Assembly: GCF_013032505.1 (NCBI RefSeq)
Contig: NZ_WQCG01000001.1
Coordinates: 372,001 to 436,000, forward strand
DNA: 64,000 nt
DNA from: Ruegeria atlantica
GTDB taxonomy: Bacteria > Pseudomonadota > Alphaproteobacteria > Rhodobacterales > Rhodobacteraceae
Reading direction: 5' to 3'
Made by a program: the position numbers and the translations under genes. A model generated the notes under the pieces. It worked only from the letters and a program-made list of their open reading frames with translations, was not told where the DNA came from and made no database searches. Positions 18,741 to 27,969 of this stretch are shown here, one piece after another (within the stretch, counting starts at the first letter, position 1; every line of letters starts with the position of its first letter).

Positions 18741-19643
18741 TCAAGGTGACACTTGGGCTTCAAGCCGCTCAACCTCCTCCCGAATGCCTTGTGACAGGGC
18801 TTGTGCAAAACGGTTCAGCCTTTCGTTTCGCTGATCCCCCTGATGACGAACTAAATGAAAACTTCGGGTCAAACTCACCTGATCCGTCAGGATTTTCTGC
18901 AGGTTTGGATGAAATGGCAGGGTAAAGTCATGCGCCACGCAAATCCCGGTGCCAAGCGTCACCTGCCGCAACTGCACCGACACCGAATTCGATGCAAGTG
19001 CGACACGGTCAACACCGATATCTACAAGGTAATCCAACTCCCGATCAAAGATCATATCCGGAATATAGCCGATCAAACGATGACCACTCAGATCCTGGAC
19101 TGACCGGATTGATGGGTAAGAGGCCAGATAGTCCTGCGTCGCAACAAGGTGCAATTTATAATCGGTAATTTTCTGGACCAGAAGGCTGCCAGCTGTTGGA
19201 GCGCTGACTGTCACCGCCATGTCGGCCTCACGCCGGGACAGGTTGATCACGCGCGGCAGGGCAAGGATCTGAATATCCAGGTCGGGGTTTGCATCGCTGA
19301 TTTTCGCGCAAACCTGAGGCAAAAGATAGTTGGCCGATCCATCTGGTGCGCCAATCCGTATTTGTCCGCTGAGGGTTTTTGACGTGCCCGCCATCGCCCC
19401 AGCTGCCGCACGCATCGCCTCCTCGGCTTTTAGCCCGTGCTCCATCAAGCGTTCGCCCGCAGTTGTCAAAAGGTAGCCCTGCTGCGATTTGGTGAACAGC
19501 GGTGCTTCCAATGATGCTTCCAACCGGGCAATCCGGCGCCCGACTGTGGCTGGGTCGATCTTCAACTGACGACCGGCAGCCGAAAGGCTTTCTTCACGCG
19601 CGACGGCCAAAAAGACCCGCATATCATCCCAGTTGGGTGTCAC
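18741..19643 (-). CDS. LysR-family regulator divergent from mmsA
   Basis: A 300-residue LysR protein. The winged HTH covers about residues 4-62 (VFLAVAREESLSAAGRQLKI, DPATVGRRIARLEASL), followed by the effector-binding domain (IRIGAPDGSANYLLPQVCA). The GTG at 19643 is chosen because AAAGGAG sits 5 nt upstream. An ATG-started extension to 19748 would overlap the start of mmsA. Divergence from mmsA suggests control of valine/methylmalonate-semialdehyde metabolism. Confidence 0.88.
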   Translation of the reverse strand: MTPNWDDMRVFLAVAREESLSAAGRQLKIDPATVGRRIARLEASLEAPLFTKSQQGYLLTTAGERLMEHGLKAEEAMRAAAGAMAGTSKTLSGQIRIGAPDGSANYLLPQVCAKISDANPDLDIQILALPRVINLSRREADMAVTVSAPTAGSLLVQKITDYKLHLVATQDYLASYPSIRSVQDLSGHRLIGYIPDMIFDRELDYLVDIGVDRVALASNSVSVQLRQVTLGTGICVAHDFTLPFHPNLQKILTDQVSLTRSFHLVRHQGDQRNERLNRFAQALSQGIREEVERLEAQVSP

Positions 19644-19652
19644 CGTCACTCC

Positions 19653-19668
19653 TTTGCATTTTTGCAAA
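19653..19668. promoter_or_regulatory. Inverted repeat TTTGCA-TTTT-TGCAAA in the lysR/mmsA divergent promoter
   Basis: A perfect 6-bp inverted repeat with a 4-bp spacer lies immediately upstream of the LysR ribosome site and about 80 bp from the mmsA start. It may be an autoregulatory or shared operator. No binding partner can be proved from sequence. Confidence 0.4.
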
Positions 19669-19747
19669 ACATCTTTGAGACATTGCCTCTGTTCAAGTAA
19701 TTTATGCAAGCCTATTGTGCGCGCAAACGCATCGGAGGAGATCTGCA

Positions 19748-21247
19748 ATGACCGAGCTGACCCATTTCATTAACGGCGAGAATGTCGCCGGAACCTCAGG
19801 ACGATTTGACGACGTTTTTAACCCGGCCACCGGTGAGGTGCAGTACAAATGCCCGATGGCGAGTGCTGCTGAAACCACCGCCGCGATTGAAAGCGCGGCA
19901 GCCGCGCAGCCCGCATGGGGCGCGACAAACCCTCAAAAACGTGCGCGCGTCATGATGGCAATGGTCCACCTGATGAACCGGGACATGGACAAACTGGCCG
20001 AAGCGCTGAGCCGTGAGCACGGTAAAACCATCCCTGACGCCAAGGGCGACCTGCAGCGCGGTCTCGAGGTGATCGAATACTGCATCGCCGCGCCGCAAAT
20101 GCTCAAAGGTGAATTCACCGATAGCGCGGGTCCCGGCATTGACATGTATTCGATGCGCCAGCCGCTGGGTGTTGTTGCTTCGATCATGCCGTTCAATTTC
20201 CCGGCAATGATGCCGCTGTGGCACGTGGGCCCTGCCCTCGCCTGCGGCAATGCTGTGGTTCTGAAACCGTCCGAACGTGACCCGTCGGTTCCGCTGATGC
20301 TGGCCGAGCTGTTCGTCGAAGCCGGATTGCCCAAAGGTGTATTCCAGGTCGTCAACGGGGATAAAGAGGCCGTTGATACCCTACTGGACAGCGACACCAT
20401 CCAAGGCGTCAGCTTCGTGGGTTCCACTCCGATCGCGCAATACATCTATTCGCGCGCTACCGCGAACGGAAAGCGCGCGCAGTGCTTTGGTGGTGCGAAG
20501 AACCACATGATCGTTATGCCCGATGCGGATCTGGATCAGGCCGCCGACGCGCTGGTTGGTGCAGGCTTCGGCGCAGCCGGCGAACGCTGCATGGCCATCT
20601 CGGTTGCTGTTCCCGTTGGTGAAGAAACTGCCGACGCATTGATCGAAAAGCTGATCCCGCGCGTAGAAAAACTGAAGGTTGGCCCCTACACTGCAGGCGA
20701 CGATGTCGATATGGGCCCCGTTGTTACCGGTGCCGCCAAAGAGCGTATTCTCGGTCTGATCAACTCAGGTGTTGAGCAAGGCGCAAAACTGGTCGTCGAC
20801 AATCGCGACTTCAGCCTGCAAGGCTATGAAGACGGCTTTTTTGTCGGCCCACACCTGTTTGACCACGTGACGCCAGAGATGGACATCTACAAACAGGAAA
20901 TCTTTGGCCCGGTTCTTTCGACCGTACGCGCAGGTTCCTATGAAGAAGCGCTGAAGTTGGCGATGGATCACGAGTACGGAAATGGCACGGCGATCTTCAC
21001 ACGTGACGGTGACACCGCGCGCGACTTTGCCAGCCGTGTTAACATCGGCATGGTCGGGATCAACGTTCCGATCCCTGTTCCGCTGGCTTACCACACTTTT
21101 GGCGGTTGGAAGAAATCCATGTTTGGCGACCTGAACCAGCACGGCCCGGACAGCTTCAAATTTTATACCCGCACCAAAACCGTAACGGCTCGCTGGCCGT
21201 CGGGTATCAAAGAAGGCGGCGAGTTCAATTTCAAAGCAATGGATTGA
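19748..21247 (+). CDS. mmsA: CoA-acylating methylmalonate-semialdehyde dehydrogenase
   Basis: Converts methylmalonate semialdehyde, from valine via 3-hydroxyisobutyrate, to propionyl-CoA. An aldehyde dehydrogenase of 499 residues. Catalytic C281 lies in AAGERCMAISVAV, and the family's FNFPAMMPLW and PFMPVPLAYHTFGGWK-like region (INVPIPVPLAYHTFGGWK) are present. The start at 19748 follows GGAGGAGATCTGCA. The other valine genes (acyl-CoA dehydrogenase, hydrolase, mmsB) lie 4.5 kb downstream on the same strand. Confidence 0.95.
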   Translation: MTELTHFINGENVAGTSGRFDDVFNPATGEVQYKCPMASAAETTAAIESAAAAQPAWGATNPQKRARVMMAMVHLMNRDMDKLAEALSREHGKTIPDAKGDLQRGLEVIEYCIAAPQMLKGEFTDSAGPGIDMYSMRQPLGVVASIMPFNFPAMMPLWHVGPALACGNAVVLKPSERDPSVPLMLAELFVEAGLPKGVFQVVNGDKEAVDTLLDSDTIQGVSFVGSTPIAQYIYSRATANGKRAQCFGGAKNHMIVMPDADLDQAADALVGAGFGAAGERCMAISVAVPVGEETADALIEKLIPRVEKLKVGPYTAGDDVDMGPVVTGAAKERILGLINSGVEQGAKLVVDNRDFSLQGYEDGFFVGPHLFDHVTPEMDIYKQEIFGPVLSTVRAGSYEEALKLAMDHEYGNGTAIFTRDGDTARDFASRVNIGMVGINVPIPVPLAYHTFGGWKKSMFGDLNQHGPDSFKFYTRTKTVTARWPSGIKEGGEFNFKAMD

Positions 21248-21271
21248 CGTCCCGCCCTTAAGAACATCAAA

Positions 21272-21296
21272 GGCCGCCCTTGCAGGCGGCCTTTTT
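21272..21296 (+). terminator. Intrinsic terminator after mmsA
   Basis: GGCCGCC (21272-21278), 6-nt loop, GGCGGCC (21285-21291), then TTTTT. Confidence 0.88.
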
Positions 21297-21310
21297 CGTT
21301 CACCGAAATA

Positions 21311-22096
21311 TCAGTACTGAAGGAACTCCCGCAGAGTGACGCGACCATCAAAATCTGCGTCGAGTTCAGCCATGACCATCCGTAACTCGTGTGCTGGCAT
21401 ACAGGCTTTGGCAATGCCTTCGATCTTTTCGCTTTCAACCATAGTCAGGCATTCCGCGGACAACGGTTCATCCATTTCCGGGTCAGGGAATTCGACCAGG
21501 TCTCGTGCCTCGACCGCCACGAATTCATCCTGAGATACGACACCATTTCCGTCGGCATCATATTCCAGAAACTCCACCGCTCGCTCCGCGAGAAAGAAGA
21601 TTTCGAATTCGGAATATTCAACGTGACCATCCGCGTTTGAGTCAGCCCGACTGATTTCTTCTGCTGCGATGGCTTCGGCCGTACAGGGTTCCGAAGCCGC
21701 GTCGCAGTCTTCTGGTACGAACTGGGCGTCTTCTTCCGTCAGGAATTCGTGGAATTCGGTTTGGGTAATATGCCCGTCGCCGTTACGATCTAGTTCAGCA
21801 AAAAACACGCGTGAAGTTGGGGTTGCTTGTGCAGGCGTCTGACCAGATCCCCAGTACAATCCGGCCAGCAAAAGGACCGGCAAGAGATAAAGCGATTTGG
21901 GGGCAAATCGGCTGAGCGTAGGAATTGGCATGTCATCATCTCCGACATTTTCAGGTGACGGCCCTGCAAGTTCGCGGTCGATCACACCACGCACAAGTTC
22001 GCTCATCGACGATCCGCGCTGCTCGCTAAGATCCGCCAATTTGCTTTTCAACTCATAAGATACGCGAATTTCCAAGGTTTCGGATTTCTTGGTCAT
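21311..22096 (-). CDS. Membrane-tethered ribbon-helix-helix / EF-hand protein
   Basis: A 261-residue protein with an unusual architecture. Residues 6-44 match a ribbon-helix-helix DNA-binding fold: strand TLEIRVS, helix YELKSKLADLSEQR, then SSMSELVRGVIDRELAG. Residues 66-83 form a transmembrane helix (SLYLLPVLLLAGLYWG). The rest carries four canonical calcium-binding EF loops, D103-E114, D152-E163, D180-E191 and D246-E257, plus four cysteines (131, 138, 216, 232), as expected for a periplasmic domain. Basic residues before the helix predict N-in, C-out. The start MTKKSETLEI at 22096 is chosen because it begins the RHH. A ToxR-like role, sensing calcium outside and binding DNA inside, is inference. 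Confidence 0.8.
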   Translation of the reverse strand: MTKKSETLEIRVSYELKSKLADLSEQRGSSMSELVRGVIDRELAGPSPENVGDDDMPIPTLSRFAPKSLYLLPVLLLAGLYWGSGQTPAQATPTSRVFFAELDRNGDGHITQTEFHEFLTEEDAQFVPEDCDAASEPCTAEAIAAEEISRADSNADGHVEYSEFEIFFLAERAVEFLEYDADGNGVVSQDEFVAVEARDLVEFPDPEMDEPLSAECLTMVESEKIEGIAKACMPAHELRMVMAELDADFDGRVTLREFLQY

Positions 22097-22174
22097 ATCG
22101 TGTGGTCTCCGAACTGCTGTGGGCCTGTTCCTAGGAGTTGGAGCAGACATGCTGGGAAAAATACCCCAAGCCGT

Positions 22175-22225
22175 GTCCGGCAGACAGTAAAAACCTGTCC
22201 GGACAACGTATAATTCCTCGTCCGG
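22175..22225. promoter_or_regulatory. Three phased GTCCGG direct repeats in divergent promoter
   Basis: GTCCGG occurs at 22175-22180, 22197-22202 and 22220-22225, spaced 22 and 23 bp, about two helical turns each. The first and third share the extension CAG-N-CAG. A TATAAT (22209-22214) lies between copies two and three. The repeats sit between the RHH/EF-hand gene and the divergent L,D-transpeptidase. Direct repeats on one face of DNA suit RHH proteins, so this is a plausible operator. The assignment is inference. Confidence 0.45.
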
Positions 22226-22347
22226 GCAGGCAGAAACTTGCGTGAAATATGTAAATCTCACGGAAAATTTAAGCTAAACATCTGGCCCTAAGGGACTCCA
22301 GTTACTAAATTGCCGTCAACCATCGAGCAGCCCTTCAGGAGGCATCC

Positions 22348-22947
22348 GTGTCAAGTTCCCGTTTTAATCGTCGTTCAGTTCTGTTGGGTGCTGCGTCCGT
22401 CCTTGCGACGCCGACGCTGCTGCGCGCCCAAAGCACAGATGCTTTCCCAACAAGCGAAGACGCGATCAGCACGCAGTTGCCTGTGCGCCGCAATGTTTCG
22501 TCCTTTTCACAGCAGAACTGGCAGGACCATTTTGATACGCTGGGCGTAGGTGCATTGCTGGCCGATATCACCAGCCGCGCGGTACACTATTGGGGACCTG
22601 ATGGCACGTACAAGCTGTACCCGAGTTCAGTACCGATGAGCGAAGAGTTGACCAAGCGCGGCTATACCAAAGTTGTGCGCAAAGCCGAAAACCCAAGCTG
22701 GACGCCGACCGCTTCGATGCGCGAACGCGATCCGCTATTGCCGGTTCGTATGGAAGGCGGAGAGCCCGGAAACCCGCTGGGTACACGCGCCATGTATCTT
22801 GGTTGGCCAGCATATCTTGTGCACGGAACGCATGACACACGGAAAATCGGACGCCAAAGTTCGTCCGGCTGCATTGGCCTCTACAACCAACATGTAGAGG
22901 AGCTTTATCCTCTGGTAAAAGTCGGAACCCAGGTCAGACTGGTCTAA
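22348..22947 (+). CDS. L,D-transpeptidase (YkuD family), Tat-like signal
   Basis: A peptidoglycan (or lipoprotein) cross-linking enzyme of 199 residues, GTG start behind AGGAGGCATCC. The N-terminus has FNRRSVLLGAASVLATP, a twin-arginine-type signal. The YkuD catalytic stretch runs from H159 (HGTHDTRKIG) to C175 (SSSGCIGLYN). The canonical motif has Arg after Cys-Ile; here it is Gly177, a variant to note. The gene is divergent from the RHH/EF-hand gene across 251 bp and ends in a strong bidirectional terminator. Confidence 0.9.
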   Translation: MSSSRFNRRSVLLGAASVLATPTLLRAQSTDAFPTSEDAISTQLPVRRNVSSFSQQNWQDHFDTLGVGALLADITSRAVHYWGPDGTYKLYPSSVPMSEELTKRGYTKVVRKAENPSWTPTASMRERDPLLPVRMEGGEPGNPLGTRAMYLGWPAYLVHGTHDTRKIGRQSSSGCIGLYNQHVEELYPLVKVGTQVRLV

Positions 22948-22951
22948 CGAA

Positions 22952-22984
22952 AAAGCCCCGGTCATCAGGACCGGGGCTTTGTTC
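22952..22984. terminator. Bidirectional terminator between L,D-transpeptidase and fasciclin genes
   Basis: Twelve-bp stem AAAGCCCCGGTC (22952-22963) and GACCGGGGCTTT (22969-22980) with a 5-nt loop. It serves convergent genes on both strands. Confidence 0.88.
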
Positions 22985-23000
22985 TTGTCAGATGGGGGTC

Positions 23001-23486
23001 TTATTCCGGCAGGATCACCGCATCGACGACGTGGATCACACCATTGCTGGTTTCGATGTCGGCCTGAACGACCTTGGCGTCGTTCACTTTTACGCCGTTC
23101 TTGGCGTTCACGCTCAGACGGTCGCCTTGTACGGTAAGCACCTTCGCACGCTTGCCAGCGATATCACCCGACATCACCTTGGCCGGGACCACGTGATAGG
23201 TAAGGATTTCGACCAACTGATCTTTGTTTTCCGGCAAAAGCAGCGTTTCTACCGTGCCTTCGGGCAATGCAGCAAAAGCCTCGTCCGTTGGCGCGAAAAC
23301 GGTGAACGGTCCGTCGCTTTTCAGCGTATCGACCAGACCGGCGGCCTGAACGGCAGCGACAAGGGTGTTGAACGAACCGGCTGATACTGCGGTGTCCACG
23401 ATATCTGCAGCCTGCGCCTTTACAGGCAAGGTCAGTGCAAGTGCGGTGGCGGCGCCCATAAACGTGCGACGAAACATGGCTGTCAT
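23001..23486 (-). CDS. Secreted fasciclin (FAS1) domain protein
   Basis: A 161-residue protein. A signal peptide ends after [10 protein letters not shown] (about residue 27). One FAS1 domain follows, with the two conserved FAS1 boxes [14 protein letters not shown] and [14 protein letters not shown]. Bacterial single-FAS1 proteins are periplasmic or secreted and often implicated in adhesion; the role here is unknown. The start has AGGAGATGACAGCC upstream. Confidence 0.93.
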   Translation of the reverse strand: MTAMFRRTFMGAATALALTLPVKAQAADIVDTAVSAGSFNTLVAAVQAAGLVDTLKSDGPFTVFAPTDEAFAALPEGTVETLLLPENKDQLVEILTYHVVPAKVMSGDIAGKRAKVLTVQGDRLSVNAKNGVKVNDAKVVQADIETSNGVIHVVDAVILPE

Positions 23487-23548
23487 CTCCTCTCCAGCTT
23501 GTTATGGAAAGGGGTACGGGCGCTTTGTCGCACCGGATCACTATCAGA

Positions 23549-24400
23549 TCAATTTTCTTTGACCTGCACCCAGATGCTTTGGGCACGACCGTCTTTCAAA
23601 AACGGCAAAGCTACGACCGCGTCGGGGCGGTCTTGTTGCAGGTAATATCCGGGCCAAAGCATTGAATATGAACCAGATTGCAGCAAGGCGTGCAGCATGT
23701 ACTGCTCTCCCCAACCCGGGCAGTCATAGAAGAACCGCTTGGGATATTCATAGGGCAGAAAAACATCGTGCACATGGATGACCACACCGGGCTTGAGCGC
23801 GGGAATGATACGGCAGAACAGATGCGCGACGTCATTGCTCATGCGGACAACGTGGCTGGAATCTATGAAAAGAACGTCGCCTGCCTCTAGCTGATCAAAC
23901 AGCGCCGGATCGACCTCTTCCAGACGTTTCTGTTCGAACTGATCCACCACATGCGCGATGTCTGCTCGTGGATATGGGTCGATAGCGGTGACTTCTGTCT
24001 GCAACCCGCCGTCGATTATCGCCTGACGCGTCACGCGGGTCGAGTTGCCGCAACCCACCTCGATCACACGCTTCGGTTTGAACCGGCGGATCATCAGATA
24101 CAACGCGTCCGCATCCGGGCTGTCGTAGTACCCGTTGTTGATACGATATCCGGTCTTGTTGCGTGCCGGGTCTTTAAGAGCTTCTAGCGAAGCGGAATGC
24201 TCTTGGTATTCCGACACCAATTGAGTGATGTCGAACCCGTCCATTCCTGGTGACAAGGCATAGGCCGGGCGGGTCAGCCCCCCTGCCCGTTCGAACGCCT
24301 CAAGGCGCGCACGCTCATCCCGTTCAGTTACTTTGTCGACCAGTTTGACACCAAACCGGTCAAGCGCGGCGTTCAGCCGGGGAAATTTCCTGGGTTTCAC
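23549..24400 (-). CDS. Class I SAM-dependent methyltransferase-like protein
   Basis: A 283-residue protein with a Rossmann methyltransferase core: motif [18 protein letters not shown], acidic post-I residue AIDPYPRAD, and [10 protein letters not shown] followed by HVHDVFLP. It resembles Methyltransf_24-type enzymes. The substrate is unknown. GTG at 24400 is the preferred start because GGAG lies 6 nt upstream. A longer frame to 24565 would overlap the start of the divergent ligase gene. Confidence 0.75.
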   Translation of the reverse strand: MKPRKFPRLNAALDRFGVKLVDKVTERDERARLEAFERAGGLTRPAYALSPGMDGFDITQLVSEYQEHSASLEALKDPARNKTGYRINNGYYDSPDADALYLMIRRFKPKRVIEVGCGNSTRVTRQAIIDGGLQTEVTAIDPYPRADIAHVVDQFEQKRLEEVDPALFDQLEAGDVLFIDSSHVVRMSNDVAHLFCRIIPALKPGVVIHVHDVFLPYEYPKRFFYDCPGWGEQYMLHALLQSGSYSMLWPGYYLQQDRPDAVVALPFLKDGRAQSIWVQVKEN

Positions 24401-24539
24401 GGGAGGCTCCGGATTTGGTAACAATCTGGACGCATCCTTACCTTTGCGCACGGGGGCTTCGCAAGAACCCAGCAGGCAAACACTTGGCAAAAAGGCGATT
24501 TCCGTATTCACTGGTCCGAACACAGTTGCGAGGGCCGGA

Positions 24540-25655
24540 ATGCAGCAGGAATTTACGCTGGGCATCGAAGAAGAGTATCTGCTGGTCGATCGCGACAGCC
24601 TGGAACTCGCAGAAGCACCTGCCGCCCTGATGGAAGCCTGTCAGGCCGATTTTGAAGGTCAGGTCAGCCCGGAATTCCTGCAATGCCAGATCGAGGTCGG
24701 AACGCGTCCGCATGTGACCATCAGCTCAGCGCGCGAGGATCTGAAACGATTGCGTTCCTGTGTGTCGAAACGCGCAGCCGAACACAACCTTGCTCCGATT
24801 GCGGTATCCTGCCACCCGTTTGCTGACTGGAAAAAACAAACCCACACGCGAAAAGACCGATATGACGCGCTGCAACATGCGCTGGGTGGTGTGGCGCGAC
24901 GCATGCTGATCTGTGGCATGCACGTTCATATCGGAGTGGCCGATTCAGCCTTGCGCGCCGACCTTGTGCCGCAACTTTCCTACTTTCTTCCGCACCTCTT
25001 GGCCTTATCGACGTCATCGCCATATTGGAATGGAGAGGACACTGGACTGTCATCGTACAGGTTGACGGTGTTCGACAATCTGCCCCGGACCGGACTGCCG
25101 CCGGTCTTTTCCGGTTGGTCCGAATACGAACGCACAACGGGCATTTTGGTAGAACTGGGTGTGATCGAAGACACCACGAAAATCTGGTGGGATTTGCGAC
25201 CGTCGCACCAATATCCAACACTGGAGACCCGGATCATGGACGTGCAGCCCCGGCTGGAGCATGCGCTTTCACTGGCCGCGATGGTGCAGGCGTTGACGCG
25301 AATGCTGTGCCGCCTGAAAGATCGAAACCTCAGGTGGCGGCAATATGACCGGTTCCTCATTGGTGAAAACCGCTGGCGCGCGCAGCGTTATGGTGTCGGC
25401 GAAGGCATGATTGATTTCGGGGACCGCTCGATCAAACCCATGCCGGAACTCATGGGCGAGTTGATGGGCTTGTTCGCCGAAGATGCCGAAGCCTTGGGCA
25501 CCATGTCCGAACTGGCAAAGCTCCAGCAAATTGCCCAGAACGGCACCTCGGCCACCCGTCAGCGCCGGGTACATGCCGAAGCTGCCGCAAAAGGCGATGA
25601 TCCGGGAAAAGCCGTGGTTCAGCACCTGATCGACGAGTTTCATCAGGATCTCTGA
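24540..25655 (+). CDS. Carboxylate-amine ligase, glutamate-cysteine ligase family 2 (YbdK-like)
   Basis: A GCS2-family ATP-dependent ligase of 371 residues, almost exactly the length of E. coli YbdK (372), which has weak glutamate-cysteine ligase activity. The N-terminal [13 protein letters not shown] is the family signature; [10 protein letters not shown] and [19 protein letters not shown] form the active site. The start chosen is MQQEFTLG. An ATG 207 nt earlier would overlap the divergent methyltransferase. The physiological substrate is unproven. Confidence 0.88.
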   Translation: MQQEFTLGIEEEYLLVDRDSLELAEAPAALMEACQADFEGQVSPEFLQCQIEVGTRPHVTISSAREDLKRLRSCVSKRAAEHNLAPIAVSCHPFADWKKQTHTRKDRYDALQHALGGVARRMLICGMHVHIGVADSALRADLVPQLSYFLPHLLALSTSSPYWNGEDTGLSSYRLTVFDNLPRTGLPPVFSGWSEYERTTGILVELGVIEDTTKIWWDLRPSHQYPTLETRIMDVQPRLEHALSLAAMVQALTRMLCRLKDRNLRWRQYDRFLIGENRWRAQRYGVGEGMIDFGDRSIKPMPELMGELMGLFAEDAEALGTMSELAKLQQIAQNGTSATRQRRVHAEAAAKGDDPGKAVVQHLIDEFHQDL

Positions 25656-25772
25656 ACGTCCCTGACATTTCCTGCAGATGATTGTGCCAGTGATTGCTGG
25701 CCATGCAAAATTTCTGTAAGGATTGGGAAATAAACACTCGTTCAATTCACCGGGCAGCGTGGGAGGCAAGCC

Positions 25773-26915
25773 ATGGATTTCGCAACGACCGAAGAGCAGA
25801 ATGCGATCTTCGACATGGCCCATGATTTCGGGCAGGAAAACATCGCTCCATATGCCCGCCAATGGGAGGCCGAAGGCACCATCCCAAAAGACCTGTGGCC
25901 GCGCATTGGTGAGCTGGGTTTCGGCGGTCTTTATGTGTCCGAAGACAGCGGTGGTTCCGGCCTGACGCGTCTGGACGCCACGCTTGTGTTCGAAGCTTTG
26001 TCGATGGCCTGCCCCTCGGTCGCAGCATTTCTGTCGATCCACAACATGTGCGCCAAGATGCTGGACAACTTTGCCAGTGACGAGCTGAAGTCCCGTATTA
26101 TGCCCGATGTGTTGAGCTTAAACACCGTGCTGAGCTATTGCCTGACCGAACCCGGATCGGGATCCGATGCAGCCGCGTTGAAAACCCGCGCTGAACGCAC
26201 AAACGAAGGCTACACCCTGAACGGCACCAAGGCATTTATTTCGGGCGGCGGATACTCGGATGCCTATGTCTGCATGGTGCGCACCGGTCAAGATGGCCCC
26301 AAGGGCATTTCGACGGTCTATGTCGAAGATGGCACCTCTGGCCTAAGCTTTGGTGCGCTAGAACAAAAGATGGGTTGGAAAAGCCAGCCAACTGCTCAAG
26401 TACAGTTCGACGATTGCAAAATCCCTTCTTCCAACCTCGTTGGTGTCGAAGGCGACGGATTCAAATACGCGATGATGGGGTTGGATGGCGGACGTCTGAA
26501 TATTGCTTCCTGTTCGCTGGGTGCCGCGCAATCCGGACTGAACATGACGCTACAGTACATGTCCGAACGGAAGGCTTTTGGGCAGTCCATTGACCAGTTT
26601 CAGGCTTTGCAGTTCCGCCTGGCGGATATGGAGATTGAGTTGCAGGCCGCCCGGACATTCCTGCGTCAGGCCGCATGGAAACTGGATCAGGGCGCACCGG
26701 ACGCCACAAAGTTCTGCGCGATGGCTAAAAAATTTGTAACTGAAACTGGGTCGAAAGTGGTTGATCAGTGCCTCCAGTTGCATGGCGGCTATGGTTATCT
26801 GGCCGATTATGGCATCGAAAAGCTTGTACGCGATCTGCGCGTGCATCAGATATTGGAAGGCACGAACGAGATCATGCGAGTTATCGTTGCGCGCCAGATG
26901 CTCTCTCAGCGCTGA
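25773..26915 (+). CDS. Acyl-CoA dehydrogenase, probable isobutyryl-CoA dehydrogenase
   Basis: An FAD-dependent acyl-CoA dehydrogenase of 380 residues. FAD/substrate signatures: YCLTEPGSGSDAAAL, then FISGGGYSDAYVCMVRTG, with QILEGTNEIMRVIVARQ carrying the catalytic Glu near the C-terminus. Directly downstream, in the same operon, are 3-hydroxyisobutyryl-CoA hydrolase and 3-hydroxyisobutyrate dehydrogenase, so the substrate is very probably isobutyryl-CoA from valine. The start follows GGGAGGCAAGCC. Confidence 0.93.
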   Translation: MDFATTEEQNAIFDMAHDFGQENIAPYARQWEAEGTIPKDLWPRIGELGFGGLYVSEDSGGSGLTRLDATLVFEALSMACPSVAAFLSIHNMCAKMLDNFASDELKSRIMPDVLSLNTVLSYCLTEPGSGSDAAALKTRAERTNEGYTLNGTKAFISGGGYSDAYVCMVRTGQDGPKGISTVYVEDGTSGLSFGALEQKMGWKSQPTAQVQFDDCKIPSSNLVGVEGDGFKYAMMGLDGGRLNIASCSLGAAQSGLNMTLQYMSERKAFGQSIDQFQALQFRLADMEIELQAARTFLRQAAWKLDQGAPDATKFCAMAKKFVTETGSKVVDQCLQLHGGYGYLADYGIEKLVRDLRVHQILEGTNEIMRVIVARQMLSQR

Positions 26916-26922
26916 GGACTTT

Positions 26923-27966
26923 ATGTCGGACATCTATATTCGGACCGCAGGCCGTGCCGGCCGTATCACACTGACCCGGCAAAAGGCGCTGAACGCACTC
27001 AGCTATGATATGTGCCTGGCCATCGACACCGCCTTGCGTAATTGGCGCGAAGATGATGCGGTTGATCTGGTCATTCTGGATGCCGAGGGTGACAAGGCCT
27101 TCTGCGCAGGCGGCGATATCGCCGAGCTCTATGAGACCGGAGCAAAGGGCGATTTTGCATATGGGCAAAAGTTCTGGCGCGATGAATACCGTCTAAACGC
27201 ACTGATTTTTGAGTATCCCAAGCCTGTAGTCAGCTTTCTCCAAGGCTTCACGATGGGCGGCGGTGTTGGCATCGGGTGCCACGGTAGCCATCGTATCGTG
27301 GGCGAAACGACGCAAATCGCCCTGCCCGAATGCTCGATCGGTTTGGTTCCGGATGTCGGCAGCACACTGATGCTGGCACTCGCGCCCGGACGGTTGGGAG
27401 AGTTCCTTGGTATCACCGGCCACCGCATGGGCCCTGCCGATGCTATCCTGGCCGGCTTTGCTGATCACTTTATCCCGCAAGATCAATGGTCCGATCTGAT
27501 TGACATGCTCGAAGCCTCCGGCGACGCCGACACTCTGGAACGCCACTCCGAAACACCACCGACAGGGGCGTTAGCCAACCTACAAGCTGACATCAACGCA
27601 CATTTCGGTGGCGAAACACTGGGCGATATCCAGAACAGTCTTCGCACCTCTGGGAATAGTGACGCCGCTGTAAATGCACTTAAGCTGATCGGACGCAACT
27701 CGCCTCTGTCCATGGCCTGCACGGTTGAGATGCTGCATCGTCTGCGTACCCCAAACCTGACAATGCGCAAGGCATTGGAACTCGAATATCGCTTTACCTA
27801 TCGTGCGATGGAGCATGGGGATTTTCTGGAAGGCATCCGGGCGCAAATCATCGACAAAGACCGCAACCCCAACTGGCTCCATAAAGATCAGGATGTTCCG
27901 GCAGTTGCCGTTTCGAAGATGTTGCAGCCTTTGGGCGCGGACACGCTGACATTCGAGGAGGATTAA
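26923..27966 (+). CDS. 3-hydroxyisobutyryl-CoA hydrolase
   Basis: An enoyl-CoA hydratase-fold (ECH_2) hydrolase of 347 residues that releases 3-hydroxyisobutyrate in valine degradation. Oxyanion-hole segments are FCAGGDIAELYE and GFTMGGGVGIGCHGSHRIV; the acidic catalytic region is LPECSIGLVPDVGS. The length and C-terminal extension are those of the hydrolase, not of the 260-residue hydratases. The start MSDIYIRTAG lies 7 nt after the dehydrogenase stop. A longer frame into the upstream gene is rejected. Confidence 0.92.
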   Translation: MSDIYIRTAGRAGRITLTRQKALNALSYDMCLAIDTALRNWREDDAVDLVILDAEGDKAFCAGGDIAELYETGAKGDFAYGQKFWRDEYRLNALIFEYPKPVVSFLQGFTMGGGVGIGCHGSHRIVGETTQIALPECSIGLVPDVGSTLMLALAPGRLGEFLGITGHRMGPADAILAGFADHFIPQDQWSDLIDMLEASGDADTLERHSETPPTGALANLQADINAHFGGETLGDIQNSLRTSGNSDAAVNALKLIGRNSPLSMACTVEMLHRLRTPNLTMRKALELEYRFTYRAMEHGDFLEGIRAQIIDKDRNPNWLHKDQDVPAVAVSKMLQPLGADTLTFEED

Positions 27967-27969
27967 GGA

